DNA of 57,288 bases from a virus. Within the stretch, counting starts at the first letter, position 1; each line of letters starts with the position of its first letter. Made by a program: the position numbers and the translations under genes. Location: IMG/VR virus record IMGVR_UViG_3300020404_002135, positions 1 to 57,288 of that record. The stretch is one strand, 5' to 3'. Positions 16,664-26,776 of this stretch are shown piece after piece. The notes beneath the pieces were generated by a model. It was not told the origin of the DNA. It was given only the letters and a program-made list of their open reading frames with translations, and did no database searches.

Positions 16664-17427
16664 TGCCTAATGGAAGACCAAACGAAACTTTAAATTGGGA
16701 TAGAAGAAAATTTATTACTTTGGGTCCTGATTTTAGAATTGATGCTAATGATCCTAAGATGGGAAATAGGGGAAATTTGTCATGGTTGATATATGGTGTA
16801 AATGATGATGGGGATAAGTCATCTATGTTCCAAAATAATGATGGAACATTAAGTATTGATAGTAGTAGAAAAATAGAAATTGTTGCTGGTGCAAATAACG
16901 AAAATGAAAAAGAGGAGGATATATCTATAACTGCTGTCAAAGGAGGAATTACTATTACATGTAGTGGTAATGGACAAGTTAAAATTTCAGCATCTAATAT
17001 TCTTTTACAAGCAGATGAAGATATTGATATACAAGCAGGAAGAAATTTAACTTTAAATGCTAAAAGTGGAACATTAGATATAAATGGATTCAAAGCTAAT
17101 GTATCTGCTAAGTTGGGTAATCTTCCAAAAGGTTTAGGTATAGACTTTGCTAAAAATGCGTTTGCAGGAAGTTTTGTTGGTCCTGATTTCTTAGAATCAG
17201 CATTGGGTGGAGCATTACCTCAACTTACTGATGTAGCAAGTTCATTTAGTGGTAAACTTGAATCTCAATTAAAAGATAAACTTCCTGATCTACAAGCAGG
17301 GATTGGAAATGCTACTGAAGGATTGACAGATAGTTTAAATAAGATTGATACAAATGCACTTCAAGATCAATTAAAAGGGCAACTTAGTCAAGATTCAATA
17401 AAGAATCTATTTGGAGGTTTAGGATAA
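16663..17427 (+). CDS. Beta-helix spike-like baseplate protein
   Basis: 254 residues. Residues about 60-160 show short alternating beta repeats (ISITAVKGGITITCSG, VKISASNILLQADEDIDIQAG, LTLNAKSGTLDING), the pattern of the triple beta-helix at the end of gp5 and VgrG. The C-terminal third is helical with Leu/Asp-rich repeats. It follows the gp5-like gene with a one-base overlap; together they look like gp5 split into OB and spike parts. Functional identity is inference. Confidence 0.6.
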   Translation: MPNGRPNETLNWDRRKFITLGPDFRIDANDPKMGNRGNLSWLIYGVNDDGDKSSMFQNNDGTLSIDSSRKIEIVAGANNENEKEEDISITAVKGGITITCSGNGQVKISASNILLQADEDIDIQAGRNLTLNAKSGTLDINGFKANVSAKLGNLPKGLGIDFAKNAFAGSFVGPDFLESALGGALPQLTDVASSFSGKLESQLKDKLPDLQAGIGNATEGLTDSLNKIDTNALQDQLKGQLSQDSIKNLFGGLG

Positions 17428-20400
17428 GTGGAAGAAGAACAGAAAGATCTGACCATAATTGGAAAACCAACCATCCAGAATGAGGATGCAAAGTTTTATA
17501 AGGATGTTTATGTTTTTGGTAAATTATATTATGATTTTGATGGGGATGATAATCAATTTGGAGACCTTAATGTAATAGGTAACGCTCTTTTTAATGGCAT
17601 TAGCACATTCAAAGGTGCAGTAAATTTTGATCAGGAATTAGAAGAATTACAGGTAGGAATATTAACTGTTACTGATGTTTTTAGAGTTGGTGGTGCAGAC
17701 GGAAACCCAGAGGGTGCAAGTTTAATAATAAAAGAAAGCGATGGTAGATTAGGCTTAGGAACATTAAATCCAACAAGAAGGTTGGATGTTGTTGGCGACA
17801 TGAGATTGAGTGCCAACCTATATGACTCAACTAATAATCCTGGTGTTTTAGGAGCATTCTTAACAAAAGATGCTCAAGGTGTAAAATGGGTAGAATTTGA
17901 ACCTTCATTCAGTGAAGGTATCTTTGTCTATAACGAAGAGACTCTTGTAGGTACTTCATCATTCCGTGGTTTAAACTTGATTACCAGTGGTGGTGGATCT
18001 CTAAAAGAATTAGTAGAAGGTTCTGTAAATCCAAATAACCCTAACATTGCAGATATTGCAATTAGAACCTTTTGGGAAAAGAGACCTGCGGGACTTGTAA
18101 CTAACTCATACATTGGTATTGGTCTTACACTTCCACAAAATCATCTTCATGTTCAAGGCACTTCAAGATTCCAAGGAAATATAATTGTATTAGGTATCTC
18201 TAGTTTCTTCCAGAGATCAGAGTTTACTCAAGGATTCAATGCAACAGGTGCAGGATCTACAATAGATGCTGAATTAAAAGTTACTGGAATAACAACTGTA
18301 GATAATGATTTCAGTGTAACAGGAGATGGTAAAGGTTTATTTGAAAATGAAATAAATGTTGAGGGACCTACTCAACTTGATGATACTTTATTTGTAGGAT
18401 CAGCATCTACTTTAAGTGGATCTTTAAGAGTTGTAGGTGTATCTACATTAGAGAATAGACTTGATGTTGGTGCAGGTGCATCAATTACAGAAAACTTACA
18501 AGTTGGAACTTCAGCAACAATCTTTGGTACAATGGAAGTTGGTGCTGCTGCAACTTTCAAAGATAAACTAACAGTAGAAAAGGATACAAAGTTAGAACAG
18601 TTACTTGAAGTGTCGGGTGCGACTACTCTTCAAAATACTTTAGTAGTTGCAAATAATACAACCCTTCAAAATCAATTAAATGTTATTAATGATGTTGATT
18701 TTGATTCTGCGTTCAATGTAGATGGAGATTCGACTCTTGAGGGAACATTAAAAGTAGGTCCTGATGGAACAGTAATTACAACAACTGGTATAGGATCAGT
18801 TGGTTTTGGAACCAATCAACCATCAAGAGACATTGAAATAAACAATAAAGATGTTTTCTTTAATCAAGGAGCAGTATATGATTCTGATAATAATGTAGGA
18901 TTTAATTCATTTACAACTGCTGAAGATGTAAGAGTTCCTAAATCAGTTTTTGCATCAGTAGGTGTTGGTACAACTGGATTAATAGCACCTAGATTTTATG
19001 ATGCAGCTGCATTACTAAGACAGAATGCTGATTTCATTGCTGCGGAATCAGTTGGATTTATTACTAGCACCGAATACTTAAATCCTAGTTTCTCTTTGAC
19101 AACTTCAAACTATCGAAACTGTAGAGATGATATTAAATCAATTTTATACTCTGTTGCAAATGATATAACAAAAGGTGGTAATTCTCAGAGTGTTGGTGCA
19201 GGATTATCTTATTACAATGGAAATACTTTATTGCATATCACTGGTACAGATGATAGTGGTTACTCAATTAAAGATGCAACTGTAACAGCAGTTGATTATG
19301 CTTCTAAGGTTGCAAAATATGTTATTAATAATGCTCCATATCCAAGATCATATCAGATTGATGCAATCGATACTGAGTATGCTGCATCTTCAAGATTGAT
19401 TGAACTTAATAAGGATTTTATTGCTACAGAGACAGTAGATAGAATATTAGCAACATATCCTTCTCATAATATTACTGGTGGATCTCAAGCTTGTGTTGAT
19501 GATGTTAAGCAAGTATTAGATGCGATTATGTATAATCTATCGTTTGATGGTAATGATAGAGTTTATGATGCTACAAGATATTATGTTGATGGTAGATTTG
19601 TAGCAGGAGAGGAGACAGAAGTATTATATGGTTACAACCAAATGCTTGTGGTTGTAAATGATGTTATAAGAAATAATACTGTTGCAAAAGTATCTGGTAC
19701 ACTGAATACATTTACTCAAATTACAACAGGATCTGCTGTATCCCGTGTTGCTCAAGTTGCATCTGTAACATCATTAGTTGGTATTGTAACTGTTGGTGTA
19801 GGACTTACAAGATTACCAGATACTAGAACAGATTCATATGCGTTATTCTCTGCACAAGTAATTGATCAAACAGTATTACCAGATTCTGCTAGGAATAGTA
19901 ATCATGACCCAGAGGGATGTGCAAATGTATATTCTGCAATTAATACTCTTGTTGGTATTACTAGCACAATTATTGGAATAGGTACTACAGGTGCACCAAC
20001 AATAACCTTCCCAGATAGTAAAGTAGTTTGGGCACCAAGAGGTGGAGATTCTAAAAATATAATTTATGTCTCTAAGTTTGGAAATGATGCTAATAGTGGT
20101 AGAACAGAGGGAGATGCAAAATTAACTATTGGTGGTGCAGCTGCTGTTGCACAACAAGGAGATACAATTTATGTAAGATCTGGTGTGTACTCAGAAAATA
20201 ATCCAATTGGTTTAAGAACTGATGTTAGTATAACTGGACAAGATCTTCGTTTAGTTACAATATATCCACAAAATGATGATGATATCTTCTATGTTAGAAG
20301 AGGATGTCTTGTTGAAAACTTAAACTTTGCATACAGTCAAGATCCATTAGATAATTTGGCACCAATAAAAATTACTGGTGGTTGTGTGGCATTCCCTCCT

Positions 20401-21636
20401 CCTGCAGGAGTTGGTAGTGCAAGATCAGGATGTTTAGATATTGGTCCTGCTAATGAAGGTCCTAGTGGTAGATGGAGGTCTCCTTATATTAGAAACTGCA
20501 CAAACTTTATTACTAATAGTATTGGTATGAAGATTGATGGAGATCATGTAGGTTCAGCATTTACTGGAGCAGTAAATCCAGGACAAGATTTGAAATCTAT
20601 GGTTTGCGACTCATTTACTCAGTATAATGAAAATGGTATTGGTGTTTCGATTACTAATAACGCATACGCACAGTTAGTTTCTATATTCACTATCAATAGC
20701 GACATTGCTATATTCTGTAATACTGGTGGATCTTGTGATTTAACAAACTCAAACTCTTCCTTTGGTAACTTTGGATTAGTTGCTGATGGTGTTGGTAGAA
20801 TTGATTTTACTGGCATAACAACAGTAGCAACACTCGGAGGAGATTCTGATACAACAACCCTAACAGGAGTTGCAGATACTATAGGTAATTATAGAAGACC
20901 ATATAACGGACAAGCATTATACTTTAAAATAAATCTTGATGATTATGATGATACAACCGCTAGTGGTATTATTACTGCACCGTTGCGTTCTTTGAGAAAA
21001 ATTAATATATTAAATGGTGGTAGTGGATATAGTCAAGCAGCACCACCTGCAGTTACAATCTCATCACCTGGCGGACCTGAAGGAATTTCTGCTGAAGGTA
21101 GTGCGAATGTTAGTGTCGCAGGAACTATTACTTCAATTGATGTTACTAATGAAGGTAGAAACTACTTACCTAATGAAGAATTAGTAATCTCAATCGGTGG
21201 TGGTGGAGGAGGAATAGCAACTGCTGTAACAGAACCAATATACTTTACTGTTTCTGAAGCAACAGAACCTACACCAACAGTTGGTCTTACAACAGTAAGA
21301 CTTGATCAGTTTATACCTTACAGTGTTGGAGTTGGTGTAACTGCTGAAATGTTTAGAATCAGTAGAATATTAACCAGCTCACACTCCTTTGAATATGTCG
21401 GTACGGGTGTTAACATAAATAGAGCGAACCCCTTTCAGGGTGGAGTTCCTATTCCTGAAAACGAAGTTGTTGCTACTAATGGTGCTCAAATACCATTTAC
21501 AAGTACCGACCAAGCTGGTAACTTCAAAATTGGTGAAGGTATCACAATTGATCAAACAACTTCAACGATCAGAGGTAGAGATTTCAGTCGGGCAATCCAA
21601 GCAGAAGTTACACCATTAATACTAGCATTGAGATAA
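17428..21636 (+). CDS. Very large tail fibre or baseplate fibre protein with DUF1565-like region
   Basis: 1402 residues, GTG start directly after the previous stop. The N-terminal 500 residues hold many short beta repeats and a GLGTLNPTRRLDVVGD motif (about 110-125) found in several fibre proteins of this window. Residues about 885-960 (NIIYVSKFGNDANSGRTEG; GDTIYVRSGVYSE) resemble DUF1565/pectate-lyase-like beta helices. GGSGY/GRNY repeats occur near 1200-1250 and ADGVGRIDF near 1115. Probably a long fibre or wedge-attached structural protein. Confidence 0.75.
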   Translation: MEEEQKDLTIIGKPTIQNEDAKFYKDVYVFGKLYYDFDGDDNQFGDLNVIGNALFNGISTFKGAVNFDQELEELQVGILTVTDVFRVGGADGNPEGASLIIKESDGRLGLGTLNPTRRLDVVGDMRLSANLYDSTNNPGVLGAFLTKDAQGVKWVEFEPSFSEGIFVYNEETLVGTSSFRGLNLITSGGGSLKELVEGSVNPNNPNIADIAIRTFWEKRPAGLVTNSYIGIGLTLPQNHLHVQGTSRFQGNIIVLGISSFFQRSEFTQGFNATGAGSTIDAELKVTGITTVDNDFSVTGDGKGLFENEINVEGPTQLDDTLFVGSASTLSGSLRVVGVSTLENRLDVGAGASITENLQVGTSATIFGTMEVGAAATFKDKLTVEKDTKLEQLLEVSGATTLQNTLVVANNTTLQNQLNVINDVDFDSAFNVDGDSTLEGTLKVGPDGTVITTTGIGSVGFGTNQPSRDIEINNKDVFFNQGAVYDSDNNVGFNSFTTAEDVRVPKSVFASVGVGTTGLIAPRFYDAAALLRQNADFIAAESVGFITSTEYLNPSFSLTTSNYRNCRDDIKSILYSVANDITKGGNSQSVGAGLSYYNGNTLLHITGTDDSGYSIKDATVTAVDYASKVAKYVINNAPYPRSYQIDAIDTEYAASSRLIELNKDFIATETVDRILATYPSHNITGGSQACVDDVKQVLDAIMYNLSFDGNDRVYDATRYYVDGRFVAGEETEVLYGYNQMLVVVNDVIRNNTVAKVSGTLNTFTQITTGSAVSRVAQVASVTSLVGIVTVGVGLTRLPDTRTDSYALFSAQVIDQTVLPDSARNSNHDPEGCANVYSAINTLVGITSTIIGIGTTGAPTITFPDSKVVWAPRGGDSKNIIYVSKFGNDANSGRTEGDAKLTIGGAAAVAQQGDTIYVRSGVYSENNPIGLRTDVSITGQDLRLVTIYPQNDDDIFYVRRGCLVENLNFAYSQDPLDNLAPIKITGGCVAFPPPAGVGSARSGCLDIGPANEGPSGRWRSPYIRNCTNFITNSIGMKIDGDHVGSAFTGAVNPGQDLKSMVCDSFTQYNENGIGVSITNNAYAQLVSIFTINSDIAIFCNTGGSCDLTNSNSSFGNFGLVADGVGRIDFTGITTVATLGGDSDTTTLTGVADTIGNYRRPYNGQALYFKINLDDYDDTTASGIITAPLRSLRKINILNGGSGYSQAAPPAVTISSPGGPEGISAEGSANVSVAGTITSIDVTNEGRNYLPNEELVISIGGGGGGIATAVTEPIYFTVSEATEPTPTVGLTTVRLDQFIPYSVGVGVTAEMFRISRILTSSHSFEYVGTGVNINRANPFQGGVPIPENEVVATNGAQIPFTSTDQAGNFKIGEGITIDQTTSTIRGRDFSRAIQAEVTPLILALR

Positions 21637-21637
21637 T

Positions 21638-23548
21638 ATGGCAGTCGCACCAGTAAATAAGTTTTTAACAGTTGCAGTTCCTGTAGCACCAGGTCCGCAG
21701 AAACTTTATGAGGTTCCTACGGGAGTTTCCTCAATTCTTTTGTTTGCTCAAGTATCAAATGTTGGTATTGGAGCATCATATCCTGCAGTAACATTCTGGC
21801 ATAGGAGAACTTCAAGAAGCACAGGTAATTTTAGAGATACTCGTGTTATAAGAGATATACAAGTCCCACCAAATGATGCAGTGGTTCTTATTGATGGTCG
21901 TTTGGTGTTAGAGAAAGATGCAATAAAAGTAGATGAAATATATGTTGATGCAAAACAAAGTGGTATAGTATCAGTTACGGGTGCAGTTTATGATGAACCA
22001 AGTGGTATCGTAACAGTTACAACTTTAACACCACATAATTTTCCTGTTGGGCAGGAAATAACTTTATCTGGATTAGAATTCAAATGTCCTAGTGGTACAG
22101 GTATTACTACTACATTTTTCCCAGATCCACAACAATCATACGTTGTTGATACGATTGTTAATGATGTAGGTATATCAAAAACATTTTCTGCTATAATCGG
22201 TGGTGCTGTGGGATATCAACACACTTATGTTGGTAACTCTGTTCATACATTTGTTAGTGCAGCAACCAGTTCAATAATAGCTGGTGGTGCGTATGATCAT
22301 AAGTTTGTACGTGCAACAGCTGGTGCAGTCATACAGGGTGGCGACTATAACCACACATTTGTAAGTGCAAAAACAGGAGCAGTAAAAGTTACTGGTGGTG
22401 GTAATGTAACTCCTACAGGAGCTACCTATGATGGAGCGACAGGATTGCTAGTAATTACAGCAAATTCTCATGGATTGACTGATGCAAATACAGTCGGAAT
22501 TATTACTGATGGTATTACTTTTAAATGTTCAATGGATGGAAATGCAACAGATCATGCATATCCAAGAAGGAGCGATCCAAATTATAATGCATTTAATTTA
22601 GGGATCACAACATTTACAACTAATACATTTACTGTTAACGTAGGAATATCAAGTATCGTTAATTATAATGTTTCAAATGCATCTTATACACCAACAACAG
22701 GACAGTTAACTCTTAATATAGGTAATCATAGTTTGAAGAGTGGAGTAACTACGACTGTGCAAGGTGCAGAATACAGTCCTATTACAGGAATTATGACTGT
22801 TACCATTGCTAATCATGAATACTCTGCAGGAGAAAGAATCAAATTTGATACAGAGTCTTTAAGATTTAGTTGCACTACTGGTCCTGATATAAAAGCATAT
22901 CCTAGAGTTAATGATTATGCAAATAATAGATGGTTGCCAATATCTAATGTAACTGCTAATACTTTTGAAGTTCAGGTATTAGGACCTGATGGGTATCCCT
23001 CTACAAGCACAGGTATCCATACATTTATCAATGCTGTTGGGGATATGAAGAAAGGTGGAGAATCAATTAAGATTGCTACAAATTCTTTGACATTTACTTG
23101 TGATATGGATAATCATGGATCAGAACATTCTTACCCAAGAACAACAGATCCATATTATGATACTTCAATTCCTATAGTATCCACAACATCAGATACTATA
23201 ACAGTCAATGTTGGTATTTCAAGTCTTGTATATCATACACCAACAGATGCTACATATAATCCTGCAAATGGAGATTTAGTAGTAACTATTGGATTTCATA
23301 AATTGATGGTTGGAAAAAATGTTAAGATAGCAACTGGATCTCTAGGATTTACTTGCGATAAAGATGATAATACAGTAACTAAGTACTATCCAAGAGAAGA
23401 TAAAGATCCAGCTTATAATACTTCTGTTGCTGTTGGTGCTACAACATTAAATACAGTAACTCTTCAAATCGGTGCTCAGGCTGGTGGATTAGTTGCACCA
23501 TTACAAATGGAATTTCTTGCAAGTATCCTAGAGAACAGTACAACATAA
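21638..23548 (+). CDS. Virion structural protein with internal tandem repeats
   Basis: 636 residues, one base after the previous stop. N-terminal ~110 residues (VPTGVSSILLFAQVSN; TFWHRRTSR) look like a fibre attachment domain. Then come three short repeats of the type YxHxFVxAxxGAVxxGG (about 185-250) and from about 255 onward longer beta-rich repeats with a conserved core TFxCxMDxxxxxHxYPRxxDPxY. It sits in a run of fibre genes and shares their style; a head or tail decoration role is also possible. Confidence 0.7.
   Translation: MAVAPVNKFLTVAVPVAPGPQKLYEVPTGVSSILLFAQVSNVGIGASYPAVTFWHRRTSRSTGNFRDTRVIRDIQVPPNDAVVLIDGRLVLEKDAIKVDEIYVDAKQSGIVSVTGAVYDEPSGIVTVTTLTPHNFPVGQEITLSGLEFKCPSGTGITTTFFPDPQQSYVVDTIVNDVGISKTFSAIIGGAVGYQHTYVGNSVHTFVSAATSSIIAGGAYDHKFVRATAGAVIQGGDYNHTFVSAKTGAVKVTGGGNVTPTGATYDGATGLLVITANSHGLTDANTVGIITDGITFKCSMDGNATDHAYPRRSDPNYNAFNLGITTFTTNTFTVNVGISSIVNYNVSNASYTPTTGQLTLNIGNHSLKSGVTTTVQGAEYSPITGIMTVTIANHEYSAGERIKFDTESLRFSCTTGPDIKAYPRVNDYANNRWLPISNVTANTFEVQVLGPDGYPSTSTGIHTFINAVGDMKKGGESIKIATNSLTFTCDMDNHGSEHSYPRTTDPYYDTSIPIVSTTSDTITVNVGISSLVYHTPTDATYNPANGDLVVTIGFHKLMVGKNVKIATGSLGFTCDKDDNTVTKYYPREDKDPAYNTSVAVGATTLNTVTLQIGAQAGGLVAPLQMEFLASILENSTT
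22400..23510 (+). repeat. Tandem protein repeats of about 80-100 residues
   Basis: Diverged coding copies within the structural gene, each reading TG-x-L-x-x-TI...H, a Ser-Leu-x-Phe-x-Cys core, YPR, DP-x-Y and a VNVGISS end (clear copies near 22504-22665, 22845-22990, 23085-23230 and 23335-23480). DNA identity is too low for recent duplication, so selection has kept the protein pattern. Confidence 0.7.
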
Positions 23549-23549
23549 T

Positions 23550-26189
23550 ATGGGAAATAAGGAAAGGTTTTTAAGTGGTAAAAGAAAACTTACACCATTA
23601 ACTGGTTTAAGCACTGATCGTCATGTTTACCTTTCACCTGAAGAGACAGAACCTAATTTAGGTTTTGTTGGAGAGAAAAATCTTCCTTTAAGAGATGAAT
23701 ATTATCAATTAGTAACCATTGAAGATGGTGGACAGTTTGATCGTTACTGGCAAGTTGCACCTTCTGGTATTTTAACAACTGGTATATCCATATTTGATGA
23801 AAGTGGATTAGTTGGTACTGGTAATAGTATTAACAAACTTAATTTTGTTGGTAATATTGTAAATGTAACTGCGAATAATTTTGGATCTATATCTACGATT
23901 ACCATATCTCCACCAGGTAGCGATAGTCAAATTATATTCAATGATGATGGTAGTTTTGCAGGAACTCCATATCTCTTAGTTAATAATTCAGGAATAGTAA
24001 CTGCAACAGATGTTTTTCAAATTGGTGTTGGTGGGACAATATTATCTTCTAAGACTAATGGAAATATTGGTATCGGAAGTGCTGTACCAAAGTATGATTT
24101 AGATATTGTAGGAAATGTAAAAATTAGTGGAACTATAGTTGATGCTGCAGACGGGACAGGAAGCACGGGAGAACTTCTGGTTAAAACTGCTACAGGTGGA
24201 ATGCAATGGCAAACTGCAAATGCAGTTACTTCTGGTGCAGGTGGAACGATATCTCAAATACAATATCATAGTGCTTCAGGAACTGTTGGTGGTGCTGATG
24301 TTTTTTGGTATGATTACACAAATAATAGAATAGGAATAGGAACTCAGTTCCCAGAAGTTATATTTGAAGTTGTTGGTAATTCAAAATTTTCTGAAACTAC
24401 TGAAACAAAAAATTTAACAGTAACAGGTGTTTCAAGTTTCATAGGAGTATCGACTTTTACTACGGGAGTTGTAATTGGTAGTGGTGTTTCTACATCTGAT
24501 CTAACTGTAGATGGAGGATCATTTGTTTCTGGTATGTCTACTGCAACCATTTTTGATGGTAAGGTAACTAAAAAAGCAATAACAGAACAAGTTCAAACTA
24601 CAAGTGCTGATGGACAGAATGATTTACTACTAATATATGATGCTGATCAAGATACAACCAGATCAATAAGTATTGAAGATGCTACTTTCCAAGGTCTTCA
24701 GGGTATTCAAGGAAGTCAAGGTTTACAAGGACTTCAAGGTACACAAGCTGCACAGGGAACAACTGGTCAACAAGGTATAAGAGGTGCACAGGGAATACAA
24801 GGACTGCAGGGTATAGGTGCTGCAGGTGTTCAGGGTGTTCAGGGTCGCCAAGGTATTCAGGGCATTCAAGGTGTTCAGGGAACACAAGGTAGACAAGGAA
24901 ATCAAGGTAGACAGGGAACACAAGGTCGTCAAGGGACAAAGGGAGATCAAGGTATTCAAGGTATCTCTGGTGCACAGGGAAACCAAGCATCTCAAGGTAT
25001 TCAGGGTATTCAAGGTATTCAGGGTAGACAAGGTGCTCAAGGTATTCAAGGTAGGCAAGGTTATCAAGGTATTCAGGGTGTTCAGGGTATTCAGGGTAAT
25101 CAAGGTCTTCAGGGTATTCAAGGTACAACTGGTGCACAAGGTGACCAAGGTATACAGGGTATCCAAGGAATTCAAGGAGCTGGTGCTCAAGGTATTCAGG
25201 GTGTTCAGGGTGGAGAAGGTCCACAAGGACAACAAGGTGTTCAAGGTAGGCAAGGGATTCAGGGTATTCAAGGATTTCAGGGTATTCAGGGTATTCAGGG
25301 AGAGCAAGGTATTCAGGGTATTCAGGGTCTTCAAGGTAATAATGGTGCCGATGGTGCTCAAGGTATCCAAGGTCTTCAAGGTATTCAGGGTAATCAAGGA
25401 ATACAGGGAGATAACGGTGTAGGTTCTCAAGGTATTCAAGGTATTCAGGGTATCTTAGGTATTCAAGGTCCAGATGGTACTCAAGGTGTTCAGGGTATTC
25501 AGGGTATACAAGGTATACAAGGAATCTTAGGTGTTCAAGGAAATACTGGTGACGGCAATCAAGGTATTCAGGGTATCATAGGATCTCAAGGTATTCAGGG
25601 TCTTCAGGGTAATCAAGGTATCAGTGGTGTTGTTGGTGGACAGGGTATTCAAGGTATTCAGGGTATTCAGGGTATTCAAGGAACTGGTGCTGTTGGTGGT
25701 GTAGTTACAGGAAGTATTGTATGGTATGCAGGAGATAAGGGAGGTAGTAGTTATCCATCTCCTCCTTCTGGATTCTTATACTGTGATGGTTCTTCATATG
25801 GTAATGTAAGCAACTTCCCTGCTTCTGGACAGTATCAAGATTTATTCAATGCGATTGGTTATCAATATGGAGGATCTGGACAAAACTTTAATGTCCCTGA
25901 TCTTCGAGGAGAATTTATTAGAGGATATGATGATAGTAGAGGTGTAGATAGTGGTAGAGCGTTTGCTTCATCACAACAACATCAGTTCCAAACTCATACT
26001 CATGATATACCCATTCATGCTCGTGGAAATGCTGATTGGAGTGGTGGTGTAAATGATAGACCAGCTGCTGATGATGCTAGTTTTATTAGAAACGTTGAGG
26101 GTGGTCTTCCAAACGCTTCAAATGGAGGAAACAATGGTTCTGAAACCAGACCAAGAAATATTAACTTCCTGCCTATTATAAAAACATAA
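23550..26189 (+). CDS. Collagen-like tail fibre with T4 gp12-type collar/receptor domain
   Basis: 879 residues. N-terminal part to about 380 with the GIGSAVPKYDLDIVGN module; then about 330 residues of Gly-x-Gln collagen-like triplets (GIQ, GVQ, GLQ, GRQ; about 382-713); then a C-terminal phage tail-collar domain (about 720-879: PSGFLYCDGSSYG, FNVPDLRGEFIRGYD, SSQQHQFQTHTHDIP). The HxxQTHTHD His cluster matches the metal-binding tip of short-fibre receptor domains. It should form a trimeric shaft ending in a cell-binding head. Late boxes lie just downstream. Confidence 0.9.
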   Translation: MGNKERFLSGKRKLTPLTGLSTDRHVYLSPEETEPNLGFVGEKNLPLRDEYYQLVTIEDGGQFDRYWQVAPSGILTTGISIFDESGLVGTGNSINKLNFVGNIVNVTANNFGSISTITISPPGSDSQIIFNDDGSFAGTPYLLVNNSGIVTATDVFQIGVGGTILSSKTNGNIGIGSAVPKYDLDIVGNVKISGTIVDAADGTGSTGELLVKTATGGMQWQTANAVTSGAGGTISQIQYHSASGTVGGADVFWYDYTNNRIGIGTQFPEVIFEVVGNSKFSETTETKNLTVTGVSSFIGVSTFTTGVVIGSGVSTSDLTVDGGSFVSGMSTATIFDGKVTKKAITEQVQTTSADGQNDLLLIYDADQDTTRSISIEDATFQGLQGIQGSQGLQGLQGTQAAQGTTGQQGIRGAQGIQGLQGIGAAGVQGVQGRQGIQGIQGVQGTQGRQGNQGRQGTQGRQGTKGDQGIQGISGAQGNQASQGIQGIQGIQGRQGAQGIQGRQGYQGIQGVQGIQGNQGLQGIQGTTGAQGDQGIQGIQGIQGAGAQGIQGVQGGEGPQGQQGVQGRQGIQGIQGFQGIQGIQGEQGIQGIQGLQGNNGADGAQGIQGLQGIQGNQGIQGDNGVGSQGIQGIQGILGIQGPDGTQGVQGIQGIQGIQGILGVQGNTGDGNQGIQGIIGSQGIQGLQGNQGISGVVGGQGIQGIQGIQGIQGTGAVGGVVTGSIVWYAGDKGGSSYPSPPSGFLYCDGSSYGNVSNFPASGQYQDLFNAIGYQYGGSGQNFNVPDLRGEFIRGYDDSRGVDSGRAFASSQQHQFQTHTHDIPIHARGNADWSGGVNDRPAADDASFIRNVEGGLPNASNGGNNGSETRPRNINFLPIIKT
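24693..25688 (+). repeat. Collagen-like coding repeat array
   Basis: About 1 kb of 9-base units encoding Gly-x-Gln, most often GGTATTCAG or GGTATTCAA, with interruptions such as GGTGCTGCAGGTGTT. Near-identical units make length change by recombination likely. On the opposite strand the same units give long Leu/Asn/Thr-rich open frames that are not genes. Confidence 0.95.
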
Positions 26190-26192
26190 ATA
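26185..26192 (+). promoter_or_regulatory. T4-type late promoter box
   Basis: CATAAATA, 7 of 8 to the late consensus TATAAATA, 37 bases before the next ATG and directly after the collagen-like fibre gene. No host -35 accompanies it. Confidence 0.6.
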
Positions 26193-26228
26193 GGTGTAAC
26201 TCAACTTAGATAATTGTTATAAAAGGAT

Positions 26229-26771
26229 ATGGCAACTGTAATTTGCAAAACTTATGATGGTGTAGAACGCACTATTACTGTAGAAGCTGAAAATACCTGC
26301 CCACTGTATAGTTATGGTGAGACTCATAAGGAATATACTGGAGTATTTGAAAAACCATCCGCTCCTGATAATCCTAATTATTATAATGCACCCGCAAATT
26401 CAACTCCAATTGCTCCACCTGAAGCAGTGGAGGGAAAAGTTAGAGTTTTTGATGAAGGTGCCCAAACTTGGAGTCAAATTGATAATCTGCGTGGAATTTA
26501 CTATTCTGTTCTTGATGCTACATGTGGATCAGCTGTTGTTGTATCAAGTCCATGGGGACCAGTTCCTACAGGAGTAACCACATTTTCTCCACCTGTAGTA
26601 TTACGTCAAACTGCTCTATCATGGGATACAGCAGCTGGTGGTGCTGACGCAGGAATAGGAATTACTAACGCATGGAGTTTAGTTTCAACTGCAGCTACTT
26701 TAACTGCATCACAAAAACTTGAAAAAGTTGGTCTTTCAACTGAAGAACTAAAAGAACTTTTAGGTTTATAA
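26229..26771 (+). CDS. Probable structural protein, unknown
   Basis: 180 residues preceded by a late box and an AAGGA Shine-Dalgarno (26222-26226). Pro/Gly-rich beta-type sequence with two central Cys and a helical end (ASQKLEKVGLSTEELKELLGL). It sits between fibre genes, so a small fibre-associated or tail-fibre chaperone role is plausible; no family recognised. Confidence 0.7.
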   Translation: MATVICKTYDGVERTITVEAENTCPLYSYGETHKEYTGVFEKPSAPDNPNYYNAPANSTPIAPPEAVEGKVRVFDEGAQTWSQIDNLRGIYYSVLDATCGSAVVVSSPWGPVPTGVTTFSPPVVLRQTALSWDTAAGGADAGIGITNAWSLVSTAATLTASQKLEKVGLSTEELKELLGL

Positions 26772-26776
26772 TACTC

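Noticed and set aside
16428-17093. 221-residue minus-strand open frame, and a 139-residue plus frame at 16251-16670
   Set aside because: Both are alternate frames of the Ser/Gly-coding repeat and spike gene; their sequence is low-complexity and no family pattern is seen.
24682-25439. Long minus-strand open frames rich in Leu, Asn and Thr under the collagen-like region
   Set aside because: They are the reverse reading of 9-base Gly-x-Gln units; composition mirrors the plus-strand repeat and there is no promoter or ribosome site.
24693-25688. Possible CRISPR-like repeat array
   Set aside because: The repeats are contiguous coding triplets without unique spacers and stay in frame within one gene.
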